Numbered from the stretch's first letter, positions 1-8,720 are shown. The stretch: 64,000 nt of DNA from Myxococcales bacterium (GCA_020633295.1 JACKDW010000017.1:145108-209107); one strand, 5' to 3'. A program made the numbers and translations. The notes: generated from the sequence alone by a model not told the origin.

Positions 1-524
1 CGGCCGCGCGCGCTCGTTGGGACGACAGCGACGTGCGCGGGGCTCGCGGCGCCCTGAGCCCGCGACGGTCACCGGCCGCCGCGGCGCTCGTGGCCGGCCG
101 CCGCGCTGCAGGTCAGCGCCCGTCGTCGGCTCCGCGCGCGCGCGGGTGTCGAGCGCCGCAGCGCGCGGCGACGCGGGCGTGACGACGCGTGACGGTTCCG
201 CGCGCTCGCGCAGCGCTCGCGCGGCTTTGAGCTCGCGCGCGTCGTGGTGTGCGAGATCGTCCGCGCGCGGACGCGGTCGCCCGCGCCGCAGGGGCTCGGA
301 TCGCGCGACCCCGCGGACTGTCGCGTGCCATCGCGTGGCGCAAGGCGCTCGCCGCCGCCGCTCGAGCTCTCGCCTGGCGCGAGGCCCCGCGCGCCGCGAA
401 TTTCCAGCGCGCCCCGTCGCCGCGGAGACGCGCGCGGCGAGCCGTCGAGCACCGCGCGCGCCTCGTGGAGTAGAATCGCGGCGAGGCGGGGCGATGTTTG
501 CACCTGCTTTGAAGGATAGGTTCA
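1..524. other. Leading region without a supported gene
   Basis: Extremely GC-rich DNA before the first credible gene. Open frames exist on both strands, but their translations are Arg/Ala/Ser-rich with no hydrophobic core or motif, as expected from frame noise at this composition. The last 20 bases hold an AAGGA-type ribosome site for the FIST gene. Nothing else could be supported. Confidence 0.6.
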
Positions 525-1646
525 ATGGACGCGCGCGCGCTGCAGGCGGACTCACTGGACGAGCTCGTGGAGGGTCTCGACGAGCTGCTCGCGGACGACT
601 TCCGCCCGACGCTGGCGATCGTGTTCGTCGCGGTCGCGCATGACCTCGAGGAGCTCGCGCGCGTGTTCGCGAGCCGCGAGATCGAGCTCGTGGGCGTCAC
701 GTCGAGCGGCGAGTTCGTCGACGACACCGTGTACGAGGAGGCGATCGTCGGGCTGCTGCTCGCGGCGGACCGCGCGAGCTACTTCACCCGCCTCGTCGAC
801 GGCGCGGGCAAGAGCTCGCGCGAGGTCGGCGCGGCGCTCGGCCGCTTCGCCGCCGAGAGCTGCGCGCGCCCGGGGCTCCTGGTGTTCTCCGCGGGGCTCA
901 AGGCCGACGGCGAGCAGATCGTCAGCGGGGTGCTCGACGCGGTCGACCAGGGCGCGCCGCTGTTCGGCGGGCTCGCGGGCGACGACCTCACGCTGCACCG
1001 CACCTCGGTCGCGCTCGGCGAGTCGATCTGTCACGACGGCGCGCTGGCGCTGGTCTTCGACCAGGCGCGCGTCGAGCTGCGCGGCGTCGCGAGCAGCGGC
1101 TGGCAGCCGATCGGCGCGAGCAAGACGGTGACGCGCGCCGAGGGCAACCTCGTGTTCGAGATCGACGGGCAGCCCGCGATCGACGTGTACAAGACGATCC
1201 TGCACACCACCGGCTCCGAGGGCATGATGGAGAGCGAGCTGCCGCTGCTCGTGTACCGCGACGACGGCTCCGCGGTGGTGCGCACGGCGATGATGACCGA
1301 CCACGAGCGCGGCGCGCTGGTCTACGCCGGCACGGTGCGCCAGGGCGCGCGCGTGCGCTTCGCCAGCCCGCCGGGCTTCGAGATCACCGAACACGCGGTC
1401 GCCGAGGTCAAGGCGTTCCAGGAGCGCGAGGCGCCGGCCGCCGACGCGGTGCTGATCGCGTCGTGCAAGGGCCGCCACCTCGCGCTGGGGCCCATGGTCG
1501 AGGACGAGATCGAGGCGCTGCACGAGCTGTGGGCGCGGCCGACGGTCGGCTTCTTCAGCTTCGGCGAGATCGGCCGCCTGACGGGGTCGGGCACGGACTT
1601 TCACAACAACACCTTCTCGCTGGTCACGATCCGGGAACGTGAATGA
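525..1646 (+). CDS. FIST-domain sensory protein
   Basis: A 373-residue soluble protein that matches the FIST N plus FIST C architecture, a family thought to sense small ligands such as amino acids in signal transduction. The N-terminal half carries the GVTSSGEF region and a GLAGDD turn near residue 148. The C-terminal half ends in the family hallmark around GFFSFGEI followed by an HNNT segment. No signal peptide or membrane segment is visible. An AAGGA ribosome site lies about 8 nt before the ATG. The stop overlaps the start of the adenylate cyclase by 4 nt, so the two are translationally coupled and the FIST protein is probably the sensor that controls cAMP synthesis. The ligand is unknown. 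Confidence 0.9.
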   Translation: MDARALQADSLDELVEGLDELLADDFRPTLAIVFVAVAHDLEELARVFASREIELVGVTSSGEFVDDTVYEEAIVGLLLAADRASYFTRLVDGAGKSSREVGAALGRFAAESCARPGLLVFSAGLKADGEQIVSGVLDAVDQGAPLFGGLAGDDLTLHRTSVALGESICHDGALALVFDQARVELRGVASSGWQPIGASKTVTRAEGNLVFEIDGQPAIDVYKTILHTTGSEGMMESELPLLVYRDDGSAVVRTAMMTDHERGALVYAGTVRQGARVRFASPPGFEITEHAVAEVKAFQEREAPAADAVLIASCKGRHLALGPMVEDEIEALHELWARPTVGFFSFGEIGRLTGSGTDFHNNTFSLVTIRERE

Positions 1647-2599
1647 GCGCCGAGCTCGACGAGCTTGAGGAGCTGCTCCTGGCCCAGTGCACCGATGACA
1701 AGCCGCGCCGCCACGCCCAGAAGCTGCTCAAGAAGCTGCGCAAGAGCCTGCAGCGCGCGGAGTTCAAGTACGACCGGCTGCTGCGCGAGAAGGCGATCCA
1801 GTCGAAGCTGCTGACGCAGACCTCGGCGGAGCTCGAGGAGGCGGTCGCGCGGGCGCAGCAGGCGACGCGCGAGGCCGAGGCCCAGCGCGCGCGCGCCGAG
1901 GCGGCGGCGGTCGAGATCCAGCTCGAGCGCGAGCGCTCGGAGCGGCTGCTGTACTCCGTGCTGCCGCGGCCGATCGCCGAGCGCATGAAGGCGGGCGAGA
2001 GCACGATCGCCGACAGCTACCGCGGCGTGACGGTCATGTTCGCCGACATCGTCCGGTTCACGCACCTGGCCGCGCGCCTGCCCGCGACCGACCTCGTGCG
2101 CGTGCTCAACACGCTGTTCTCGACCTTCGACAACCTCGCGCAGCGGCTCGGCGTCGAGAAGATCAAGACCATCGGCGACGCCTACATGATCGTCGCCGGC
2201 GTGCCCGTGGAGCGCCCGGACCACGCGAACGCGGTCGCCGAGTTCGCGCTGATGCTGCAGGAGGAGCTGCAGCGCATCGAGCTGCCGGTCGACGCTCGCG
2301 TCGTCCTGCGCATCGGCGTGCACAGCGGTCAGGTCGTCGCCGGCGTGATCGGGACCGACAAGTTCACCTACGACCTGTGGGGCGACACCGTGAACACGGC
2401 GAGCCGCATGGAGTCGCACGGCGTCCCGGGGCGCATCCAGGTCAGCGACGCGACCTACGAGCTGCTCAAGGACGACTACGCGTTTGAGCCCCGCGGCACG
2501 ATCCGGGTCAAGGGCAAGGGCACGATGGAGACCTACTTCCTGCTCGGGCGCCGCGCGGACCCGACGTCGTCGCCCGCGACGTCCGATCCGCCGAGCTGA
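1643..2599 (+). CDS. Class III adenylate cyclase with coiled-coil leader
   Basis: Makes cAMP from ATP. The first ~110 residues are charged, heptad-like helices that probably form a signalling coiled coil; the catalytic domain spans about 125-310. Visible catalytic residues are the metal-binding Asp135 (FADIV) and Asp179 (GDAYM), the adenine-selecting pair Lys175 and Asp244, and the transition-state residues Asn251 and Arg255. The Lys/Asp pair favours adenylate over guanylate cyclase activity. All residues needed for a homodimer are present. There is no membrane segment. It starts inside the FIST gene (ATGA overlap), which suggests that the FIST protein and the cyclase work as a sensor-effector pair. 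Confidence 0.93.
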   Translation: MSAELDELEELLLAQCTDDKPRRHAQKLLKKLRKSLQRAEFKYDRLLREKAIQSKLLTQTSAELEEAVARAQQATREAEAQRARAEAAAVEIQLERERSERLLYSVLPRPIAERMKAGESTIADSYRGVTVMFADIVRFTHLAARLPATDLVRVLNTLFSTFDNLAQRLGVEKIKTIGDAYMIVAGVPVERPDHANAVAEFALMLQEELQRIELPVDARVVLRIGVHSGQVVAGVIGTDKFTYDLWGDTVNTASRMESHGVPGRIQVSDATYELLKDDYAFEPRGTIRVKGKGTMETYFLLGRRADPTSSPATSDPPS

Positions 2600-2612
2600 G
2601 GCCGCGGCGCGC

Positions 2613-3104
2613 TCACTTGCGGTAGCGCGCCCGCTCCTGCCGCAGCTCGTCGAGGTACGCGGCGGCCTCCTGCTCGAGGCGCGCGCGCAGCGTCCCGGCC
2701 TCGAGCTCCGCGTGGATCGTCTCCAGCGCCGCGATCTCCGAGCGGATTACCGGCGTGCGTCGCACGCCTTCGTAGCGGCGCACGTACCCGTCGAAGTCGA
2801 GCGACGCCGCGAAGTCGAGGATCTCGTGGACCTGCTCGGGCGTGCGGGCGGCCCCGCGTAAGAAGCGCTCGACGCTCCCGTAGTTGCGCCGCGCTCGCGC
2901 GTCGACGCAGGCGAGCACCATGCTCTGCGCGCGCCCGTCGCTGAGCTGCCCGGTGGCGAAGCGCCGCGGCGCGCCGCACTCGGGGCAGCGCGCGGGGGTC
3001 TTCCGCACACGAAGCCCGCGCGCGGTCCTCTTGATGCTCGCGGTGATGACGAAGCGCGCGTCGCAGACGTGACACCAGTGCGTCTTCCTGGGGATCACCT
3101 TCAT
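2613..3104 (-). CDS. Small zinc-ribbon protein, function unknown
   Basis: A 163-residue cytoplasmic protein. Two CxxC pairs, Cys11/Cys14 and Cys40/Cys43, form a likely zinc ribbon at the N-terminus; the rest is charged and helical, ending in an Arg/Lys-rich tail. I chose the ATG at 3104 because it starts just before the zinc ligands and has a TATACT box 10 nt upstream; an alternative in-frame start at 3164 would lie inside the hairpin and the end of the neighbouring gene. It converges with the cyclase and has no recognised family. Binding of nucleic acid or protein is possible but not shown. Confidence 0.7.
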   Translation of the reverse strand: MKVIPRKTHWCHVCDARFVITASIKRTARGLRVRKTPARCPECGAPRRFATGQLSDGRAQSMVLACVDARARRNYGSVERFLRGAARTPEQVHEILDFAASLDFDGYVRRYEGVRRTPVIRSEIAALETIHAELEAGTLRARLEQEAAAYLDELRQERARYRK

Positions 3105-3126
3105 CGCGGGTCGAAGTATACCCGCG
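3105..3126 (-). promoter_or_regulatory. Hairpin overlapping a TATACT -10 box
   Basis: A perfect 7-bp inverted repeat (CGCGGGT / ACCCGCG, 8-nt loop) sits directly in front of the zinc-ribbon start. The minus-strand TATACT box (3115-3120) lies partly in the loop. It may be an operator, or the end of the upstream dioxygenase transcript. Confidence 0.45.
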
Positions 3127-3133
3127 CCCGAGC

Positions 3134-6100
3134 TCAGCGCTCTGTGAGCGCCTCGGGCAGCCACGCGGTGACGCGATCGTAGTAGCTCTTCAGGACATCT
3201 GGGAGCGCGACGATCGCCGCGAGCAGCAGCGCCGCGCCGCGCGACAGCGTCTCGCGCTCGTGCTGCTCGAACGCGATCACCACGTCCCGCGCCGCGCGCT
3301 TGTAGGCCTCGAGGAAGCGCAGGTCCTCGTCGCCGAGCCGGTCGCAGAGCTCGAGGAAGGGCGCGTGCGCCGGGTCGGCCCCGTCGCCGCGCGAGACGAG
3401 CGCGCGCACCCGGGCGTCGAGCTCGGCGTGCAGGCCGTCGACGCGGCGCCCCGCCGGCGTCTCGCGCAGCCCCGCGATCGCGCGCCCGCCCTGCCGCACC
3501 CGCGCGTCACGCGAGCACAGCCCGGCGGTCATGGCCCAGAGGTGATCGAAGTCGGGGCCGACGAGGCTGTCGAGGTAGGCGTGCATGAAGCGCGCGTGCA
3601 CGCCGACCGCGAGCGCCGCCTTGTACGGCGTGCTCGCGCCGGCCGGCTCGCCGAGGGTGGTCACGGCGCCGCGCAGCGAGAGGTCGTTGCGCAGCGCGTT
3701 CTCCATCTCGACGATCCGGTACAGGTAGCGGATCCAGCGGCGGTAGACGTCGGCCAGCGGCACGAACTCGAGGCCGGTCGCGCCGAGCGTCACGCCCCAG
3801 CGGCCGCCGAAGTCGAGGCGCCGCACCGCGCCGATCTCGTACATCCCGCGCATGGCGTCGACCTCGGCGTTGAGGTGATGCTCGACCTTGCGGTAGGCCT
3901 GGGTCGCGTCGATGCCGGCGTAGCTGGCGATGATCTTGGCGCCGCCGGGGTGCAGGCCGGCGAACTCGGTCACGTCGTAGACGAGCCCGTTGAGGATCAT
4001 CCAGTAGCCGCGGCTGGGGTTGTTGCGCAGGACTACATCGGACGCGTTGAGCAGCCGCTCCTTGTCGCTCTGCGGGCCCTCGTAGGTCGAGAAGATCTCC
4101 TGCTGGTAGCGACCCGTGGCGACCAGGCGCTGGAGCTCGTGGCTCGCCGCGGCCGCGCGCGCGCGCGCGTCGAGGGCCGGGTCATCGGGCTCGAGCACGC
4201 GCTTGATCGAGCGCATGACGGCGCTGGCGAAGCCGGTCTGACCGCAGACATAGAGGTACGCGCCGCGGCCCCCGGAGGCCTGGTCGCGCAGCAGCTCGCG
4301 CAGCCGCGCCGCGTTGTCGGGCCGCGCGATCTCTACGTCGACGCGGTGGCGCGCGCCGGGCTCGTACTCGAAGCGCCCCGTGAGCTCGTCGTAGCGCGCC
4401 TCGACGTCATCGCGCGAGAACGCGACGCGGACCTGCAGGCGCCCCTCGGCGATGAGCCGCTCGATGCGCTCGCGGTGCAGGAAGCTCGCGCGCGAGCGCG
4501 TCGCGTAGAACAGCCAGTCCGGGGCCGCGCGACCGCGACGGGCGTCGAGGAAGCCGAAGAACGGCGCGAGGCCGGTGCCGGCCGCGAACATCACCAGCGG
4601 CGCGCCGGCGTCGAGCGGGAGCCCGAAGCGCGGCGGGTTGATGATCTGCAGCGCGACGCGGCGCGACGCGGGCGCGTCCGCGAGGCGCCCGAGGAAGCTC
4701 GAGGCCGTGCCCTCCCGGGCGTCGGCGCGCGAGACCTTGGTCGCGCGCGTCTCGTAGCGCAGCGCGCCGACGGTGAGGTGCAGCTCGCGCGCCTCATCAG
4801 AGTCGGCGTCGCGCATCGCCGAGGCGATCGAGTACATGCGAAACGGCAGCGGGCGGACGAAGCGACAGATGTACTCCTGCTCGCCGGGGCCCGCTCGCCA
4901 CAGCCGCCGCGCGTCGAAGGAGCCGCGCGCGAGCAGCTCGAGCAGATCCCACAGCTCCCACTGATCCTCGGCGCGCGCCTCGAGGATCCGGTGCAGCGCG
5001 CGGCTGCGGGTGAGCCGGTGCAGCCCCTTGGCGACCGCGCGCGCGACCGGCCGGATCTGCCCCCAGGTCAGCAGCTGGCGCAGCGACAGCTCGTCGGCGT
5101 CCTCGTCGATCTCCTCGACGTGCGCGCGCATGCGCACGGCGTCCTTCCACTCGCGGTTGAGCGGGATGAGCACGTCGCCGCGGGCGCCGAGCGCCCGCAG
5201 GGTGCGCTGGACGAGCTCGGGGCTGTTGTCCGGGAGCACGCCGACGCGATCGCCGGGCTCGTAGCGGATCCCGGCGCCGGCGACGTCGAGCACCACGTGC
5301 TTGAACTGCGCGCCGCGCTCGCCCGCGCCGTGGGTCGTGACGCGCGCGACCCGGGCGCGGTGACAGATCGGCGGGAAGCCGCGCAGGCGCTCGAGCCGGG
5401 CGCGCTCGAGCTCGTCGTCGACGGTGTCCCAGGGGCGCTCGCGATACAGCCCCGTGAACCCGCTGTTGGTCTGGTTGCGCCCGACCTTGAACGCGAGGTC
5501 GAGGAAGCCGTAGACCTTGAGGCGATGGCGGCCGAGGAAGCCGTGGTCGCTGGCGTAGGCGTAGAACGCGGCGTTGAACAGCCCCAGCAGCGAGGGGTCG
5601 CCGCGCTCCTCCACGTAGTCGCGCACCGAGACGCTCCCGACCGCGCGGATGAAGCGCTGCCAGTGCTCGGGGAAGCTGTGTCGGTTGGCCAGGGACTCGT
5701 GGCCGACGCTCGACTTGTAGACGTGGCGTTCGAACAGCGCGTCGAGCACGTGCACGAGCGGCGAGGAGGCGCCGCTCGGGCCGATCAGGCCGGCGCGCAG
5801 CGGGATCGCCAGGGACGCGACCGTCTTCGCCCACAGCACCGGGTCGACGTGGGTCTCGGCGAGCTCGTTGGGGTCGACCTGCGCGAAGGTCTCGCCCGCG
5901 AGGCGGCCGAGCAGCGTGGCGATCGCGGCGAAGATGTCCTTCAGGACTTCTGGCTCATCGGCCAGCACGGCCTCCTGCGCCCGCGCGACGGCCTCGAGCA
6001 GCGGCGCGCCGCGGTCGAGCAGCTCGACCTGCGCGAGGTAGAACACGCGCTCCGCCTCGGTGCCGACCGTCGGGACCGCGAGCTCGGCGTTGCTGACGCG

Positions 6101-6568
6101 CACCGGCCCGCCTTGCGCCGCGGGGTCGCGGTAGCGCCAGTTCTGCACGATGATGTCGACGTAGCTGAGCACCGCGACCTTGCGCCCGAGGCGGCGCGTG
6201 ACCTCGTCCCACGGGCGCTGCAGACACTCGGGCGGCGCCTCGGGTGGCCCTGGGAGCAGGTGACCGTAGGCGTGCGCGAGGATCCCGAGCAGCGCGGCCG
6301 CGCGCGCGAGCCCGCGCTCGGGCAGCTCGGCGGGGCCGACCGGCAGCGTCGGCAGCTCGCGGACCGCCGCGCGCAGCGTCAGCTGCCGGTGGAGCGCCGG
6401 CAGGCGCCCGGCCAGCTCGACCCACGGGTCGTACAGCGGCGGCAGCTCGAGGCGCGGCGCCTCGCGCGGCAGGAAGCCGCGCGCGTGGGAGAGCGAGCCG
6501 AGGTTCTCGTGGCCGAGCGCTTGGTTCACGCGCTCGCTGTGGACGAGCACGCGCCGCGCCGGCGCCAT
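3134..6568 (-). CDS. Indoleamine dioxygenase-like / FAD-NADPH reductase / cytochrome b5 fusion enzyme
   Basis: A 1144-residue multidomain redox enzyme. Residues ~20-395 align along their whole length with the indoleamine 2,3-dioxygenase (haem) family: a YVDIIVQNW segment, a PSGASS segment (SAGQSS in human IDO1), SVRDYV, and His348 as the likely proximal haem ligand. Residues ~400-795 are a CysJ/P450-reductase-type FAD and NADPH module with RMYS (577-580), a GTASS turn (620-624), the NADPH loop GTG (664-666) and a C-terminal CG (775-776); no FMN domain is present. Residues ~841-920 are a cytochrome b5 domain with HPGG (873-876) and a second axial His near 897/898. The last ~220 residues are helical and unrecognised. 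The ATG at 6568 has a GGAG ribosome site; it lies 39 nt after the CBS gene, so the two are probably one operon. Substrate unknown. Confidence 0.85.
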   Translation of the reverse strand: MAPARRVLVHSERVNQALGHENLGSLSHARGFLPREAPRLELPPLYDPWVELAGRLPALHRQLTLRAAVRELPTLPVGPAELPERGLARAAALLGILAHAYGHLLPGPPEAPPECLQRPWDEVTRRLGRKVAVLSYVDIIVQNWRYRDPAAQGGPVRVSNAELAVPTVGTEAERVFYLAQVELLDRGAPLLEAVARAQEAVLADEPEVLKDIFAAIATLLGRLAGETFAQVDPNELAETHVDPVLWAKTVASLAIPLRAGLIGPSGASSPLVHVLDALFERHVYKSSVGHESLANRHSFPEHWQRFIRAVGSVSVRDYVEERGDPSLLGLFNAAFYAYASDHGFLGRHRLKVYGFLDLAFKVGRNQTNSGFTGLYRERPWDTVDDELERARLERLRGFPPICHRARVARVTTHGAGERGAQFKHVVLDVAGAGIRYEPGDRVGVLPDNSPELVQRTLRALGARGDVLIPLNREWKDAVRMRAHVEEIDEDADELSLRQLLTWGQIRPVARAVAKGLHRLTRSRALHRILEARAEDQWELWDLLELLARGSFDARRLWRAGPGEQEYICRFVRPLPFRMYSIASAMRDADSDEARELHLTVGALRYETRATKVSRADAREGTASSFLGRLADAPASRRVALQIINPPRFGLPLDAGAPLVMFAAGTGLAPFFGFLDARRGRAAPDWLFYATRSRASFLHRERIERLIAEGRLQVRVAFSRDDVEARYDELTGRFEYEPGARHRVDVEIARPDNAARLRELLRDQASGGRGAYLYVCGQTGFASAVMRSIKRVLEPDDPALDARARAAAASHELQRLVATGRYQQEIFSTYEGPQSDKERLLNASDVVLRNNPSRGYWMILNGLVYDVTEFAGLHPGGAKIIASYAGIDATQAYRKVEHHLNAEVDAMRGMYEIGAVRRLDFGGRWGVTLGATGLEFVPLADVYRRWIRYLYRIVEMENALRNDLSLRGAVTTLGEPAGASTPYKAALAVGVHARFMHAYLDSLVGPDFDHLWAMTAGLCSRDARVRQGGRAIAGLRETPAGRRVDGLHAELDARVRALVSRGDGADPAHAPFLELCDRLGDEDLRFLEAYKRAARDVVIAFEQHERETLSRGAALLLAAIVALPDVLKSYYDRVTAWLPEALTER
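5933..5950. repeat. Imperfect palindrome GATGTCCT-TC-AGGACTTC in the fusion enzyme gene
   Basis: An 8-bp stem with one mismatch and a 2-nt loop, coding on the minus strand for EVLKDIF. Member of the TGTCC/GGACA family inside a gene. Confidence 0.5.
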
Positions 6569-6606
6569 CGCCCGCTCCGCCCCGACGTCGACGCGCGCCC
6601 CCTCGC

Positions 6607-7050
6607 TCAAAGCGTCCCCACGACGGCGCGACAGATGTCGGCGCGCGACACGGTGCCGACGAGCTTGCCGTCCTCGACCACCGGCAGGCGCCCGATGTGC
6701 CGCTGCAGCAGGATCGTCGTCACGGCCGCGACGTCCTCGTCGGGGCTGACGACGATCGGGTCCTGGATCACGACCGGCGCGATCGGGCAGCTCGCGAGCT
6801 CCTGGCCCTTGCGCAGGAACACCTCGAAGGCGTCGCGCACGGTCCCGCCCTCCGCGAGGATCTCGTCGATGTTGGGCAGCGCGGTGCGCAGGATGTCGCC
6901 CTCCGAGAGCACGCCGATGAACACGTTCTCGTCGTCGACGACCATGAGGTCGCCGATGCCCGAGAGCCCGACGATCTCGGCGGCGTACAGCATGTTCGAG
7001 CTGTACCGGATCCGCGCCGCTCGCACCGTCATCACGTCCCCGACCCGCAT
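6607..7050 (-). CDS. Tandem CBS-domain protein
   Basis: A 147-residue protein made almost only of two CBS domains, modules that usually bind adenosine nucleotides and regulate partner proteins. The first begins at VGDVMT and contains a VDDENVFIGVLSEGDIL segment; the second contains the HIGRLPVVEDGKLVGTVSR segment. I chose the ATG at 7050 because the CBS fold begins directly after it. The stop overlaps a possible TTG start of the dioxygenase fusion frame, and the best ATG of that enzyme is 39 nt on, so the two genes are very likely cotranscribed. An energy- or redox-sensing role for the enzyme is inferred from position only. Confidence 0.85.
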   Translation of the reverse strand: MRVGDVMTVRAARIRYSSNMLYAAEIVGLSGIGDLMVVDDENVFIGVLSEGDILRTALPNIDEILAEGGTVRDAFEVFLRKGQELASCPIAPVVIQDPIVVSPDEDVAAVTTILLQRHIGRLPVVEDGKLVGTVSRADICRAVVGTL

Positions 7051-7318
7051 ACGACCCGCCCGCGGCGACCCCCGGGCCGCCGCAGGCCGAGGATATCGAG
7101 CGGGCAATTGGCCCGCAACGCCGCGTCCCCGCGCGTCGCTCGAATATGACCGTCAGGACATATGATTGGCGCGGCAAAAACCGCGCGCTGGCGATCGCGC
7201 GCCGGCTCCTCCGGTCTCCGCGACGCGCTCGCAGGACCCGCGCCGAGGAGCCGCGCGCCGAGGCGCTCACGCCGAGGAGCTGTGCGTCGAGACAGGCTCG
7301 CAACGGCGCGCGCGCGGC
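7051..7318. other. Intergenic region with an ATATG-type palindrome
   Basis: No gene seen. It carries an imperfect palindrome at 7144-7163 and lies between the 3' end of the serpin gene and the 5' end of the CBS gene, so it must hold the terminator of one and the promoter of the other. Confidence 0.5.
7144..7163. repeat. Imperfect palindrome ATATGACC-GTCA-GGACATAT
   Basis: An 8-bp inverted repeat with one mismatch and a 4-nt loop, AT-rich against a GC-rich background. It belongs to the dispersed GGACAT-type palindromes of this window and lies 3' of the serpin gene. Confidence 0.55.
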
Positions 7319-8599
7319 TCAGCCCTTGGGGCCGGCGTAGCGCCCGCTGAACAGCACGAAGTCGGTCTCGTGGTCGTACGCGAAGAACAGGAACGGGCGG
7401 TTGATGAGGACGTAGAGGCCCTCGGGGGAGCTCGTGTCCCAGCTCTCCACGACGGTCGCCGCGGCCGCCTTGATCCCGTGCTCGTCGATCTCGATCGCCG
7501 CGCCGTGGAGCACGTCGCGGAGCGTGTACATGTCGCACATGAGCCCGAGCTCCTTGGAGTACTCGATCGTCGTGCTGTCGACCGTGAAGCGCGGCATCGT
7601 CAGGTCGACGAGGGTGTCGAGCGCCTCCTCGCGCGCGGCCTGCAGCTCGCCGAGCGTCACGTCCGCGGTGAAGGCGGCAAGATCCGCGAACGCGCCCTCG
7701 CGGGGCATGACGAGCATGACCGAGAGCTCGCGCTCGCGCAGGGGCACCGACACGGCGACGAGGCGCTCGGTCTCGTAGTACAGCGCGGGCGCCGTCGTCA
7801 CGCCGATCATGTCCTGGGAGGCGACTGTGCCGTCGTCGAGGAAGAAGTCCTCGGCGCCGTAGTCCTCGAAGGCGCTCTCCCAGGGGCCGGTGAGCACGGC
7901 GACGTTGACGTCGAAGGAGGTCGTGTCCGACCGCGGGTACTCCGGCGGCATGAAGTCCACCAGCAGCCCCTGCGACTGCTCCTCGATCGTGCAGTTGATG
8001 ACCTCGCGAACCGCCCCGCGGCGCTCGTCCGTGTCGGGCCGGGCGACCTGGTTTGGCGTCGCGCCGTAGATCTCGTGGACCGGGTTCTCGGCGGGCTCCA
8101 CCCCGCCGTCGCCGCCGAGCGTCCAGGTCGACGGGCGCAGGTGGATCGCGATCGGGTCCTCGCCCTCGGGCCCCTGCTCGCGCGCGCGCGACCCGAGCTC
8201 GCGGATGCTCGCGCCCAGGGTCTGATGCAGCGCGTCGCCGGACTCGAGCGCGTGGATCGCCGCGAGGATCGTGCCGTGGCACGCCTGCGGCCAGCGGGCG
8301 TAGGCGAGCCCGAGGCCGAAGGTCATGGACGCGGGCGAGCTGGCGATCGAGGGGTGCTCGCCGGGGTCGGTGATCCGCAGGAGGTCGAGCGCGAGCGCCC
8401 AGCTCTGCTCGCCGGCGCCCTTGATGCGGGAGTCGGTTGATGTGCCGGTGGGCTCGCGCTCGTCCCCTGCCTCCCATCCGGCGGTCTTGGCCGCCGGCAG
8501 CGCGCGACACCTATCTCCGCAGGAGGCGAGCGAGACGCCCGTGATCGCGAGCAGCGCGCACGCGCCCGCCAGCTTAAGGAAGGGTTGATACGCAAGCAC
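7319..8599 (-). CDS. Serpin-family lipoprotein (protease inhibitor)
   Basis: A 426-residue serpin, a suicide inhibitor of serine or cysteine proteases. It starts with a lipoprotein signal peptide ending at LASC (Cys27), so it should be anchored in a membrane facing the periplasm or outside. The reactive-centre hinge is clear near the C-terminus (EIDEHGIKAAAATVV), with the small alanines needed for loop insertion, followed by the serpin signature NRPFLFFAYDHE. The residues after the hinge suggest a scissile bond around WDTSSPEG, but P1 cannot be assigned safely. The start is GTG with a TACACT box only 6 nt upstream, predicting a leaderless mRNA. It probably protects the cell from its own or prey proteases. 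Confidence 0.9.
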   Translation of the reverse strand: MLAYQPFLKLAGACALLAITGVSLASCGDRCRALPAAKTAGWEAGDEREPTGTSTDSRIKGAGEQSWALALDLLRITDPGEHPSIASSPASMTFGLGLAYARWPQACHGTILAAIHALESGDALHQTLGASIRELGSRAREQGPEGEDPIAIHLRPSTWTLGGDGGVEPAENPVHEIYGATPNQVARPDTDERRGAVREVINCTIEEQSQGLLVDFMPPEYPRSDTTSFDVNVAVLTGPWESAFEDYGAEDFFLDDGTVASQDMIGVTTAPALYYETERLVAVSVPLRERELSVMLVMPREGAFADLAAFTADVTLGELQAAREEALDTLVDLTMPRFTVDSTTIEYSKELGLMCDMYTLRDVLHGAAIEIDEHGIKAAAATVVESWDTSSPEGLYVLINRPFLFFAYDHETDFVLFSGRYAGPKG

Positions 8600-8605
8600 G
8601 CGGAC

Positions 8606-8611
8606 AGTGTA
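8606..8611 (-). promoter_or_regulatory. -10 box TACACT, 6 nt before GTG start
   Basis: Minus-strand TACACT ends 6 nt before the serpin GTG, placing transcription start at or next to the first codon (predicted leaderless). Confidence 0.5.
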
Positions 8612-8720
8612 CCGCGCGCCGTCCTGCTTCTTGGTGCAGATTCCACGGCGCGCGCGACTGGCTCATGGGTCACGCGACGTGACCAGCGGTCGCGTGACGG
8701 TCCGCGAACACTTCGCGTGA

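Noticed and set aside
6607..6613. TTG at the CBS stop as the start of the dioxygenase fusion
   Set aside because: Possible by TTGA overlap, but the ATG at 6568 has a GGAG site and no domain precedes it; noted as an alternative only.
3260..7165. Very long plus-strand frame opposite the dioxygenase fusion gene
   Set aside because: Its translation is Arg/Ala/Asp/Glu noise without motifs; the opposite strand carries clear enzyme domains. Long antisense frames are expected at this GC content.
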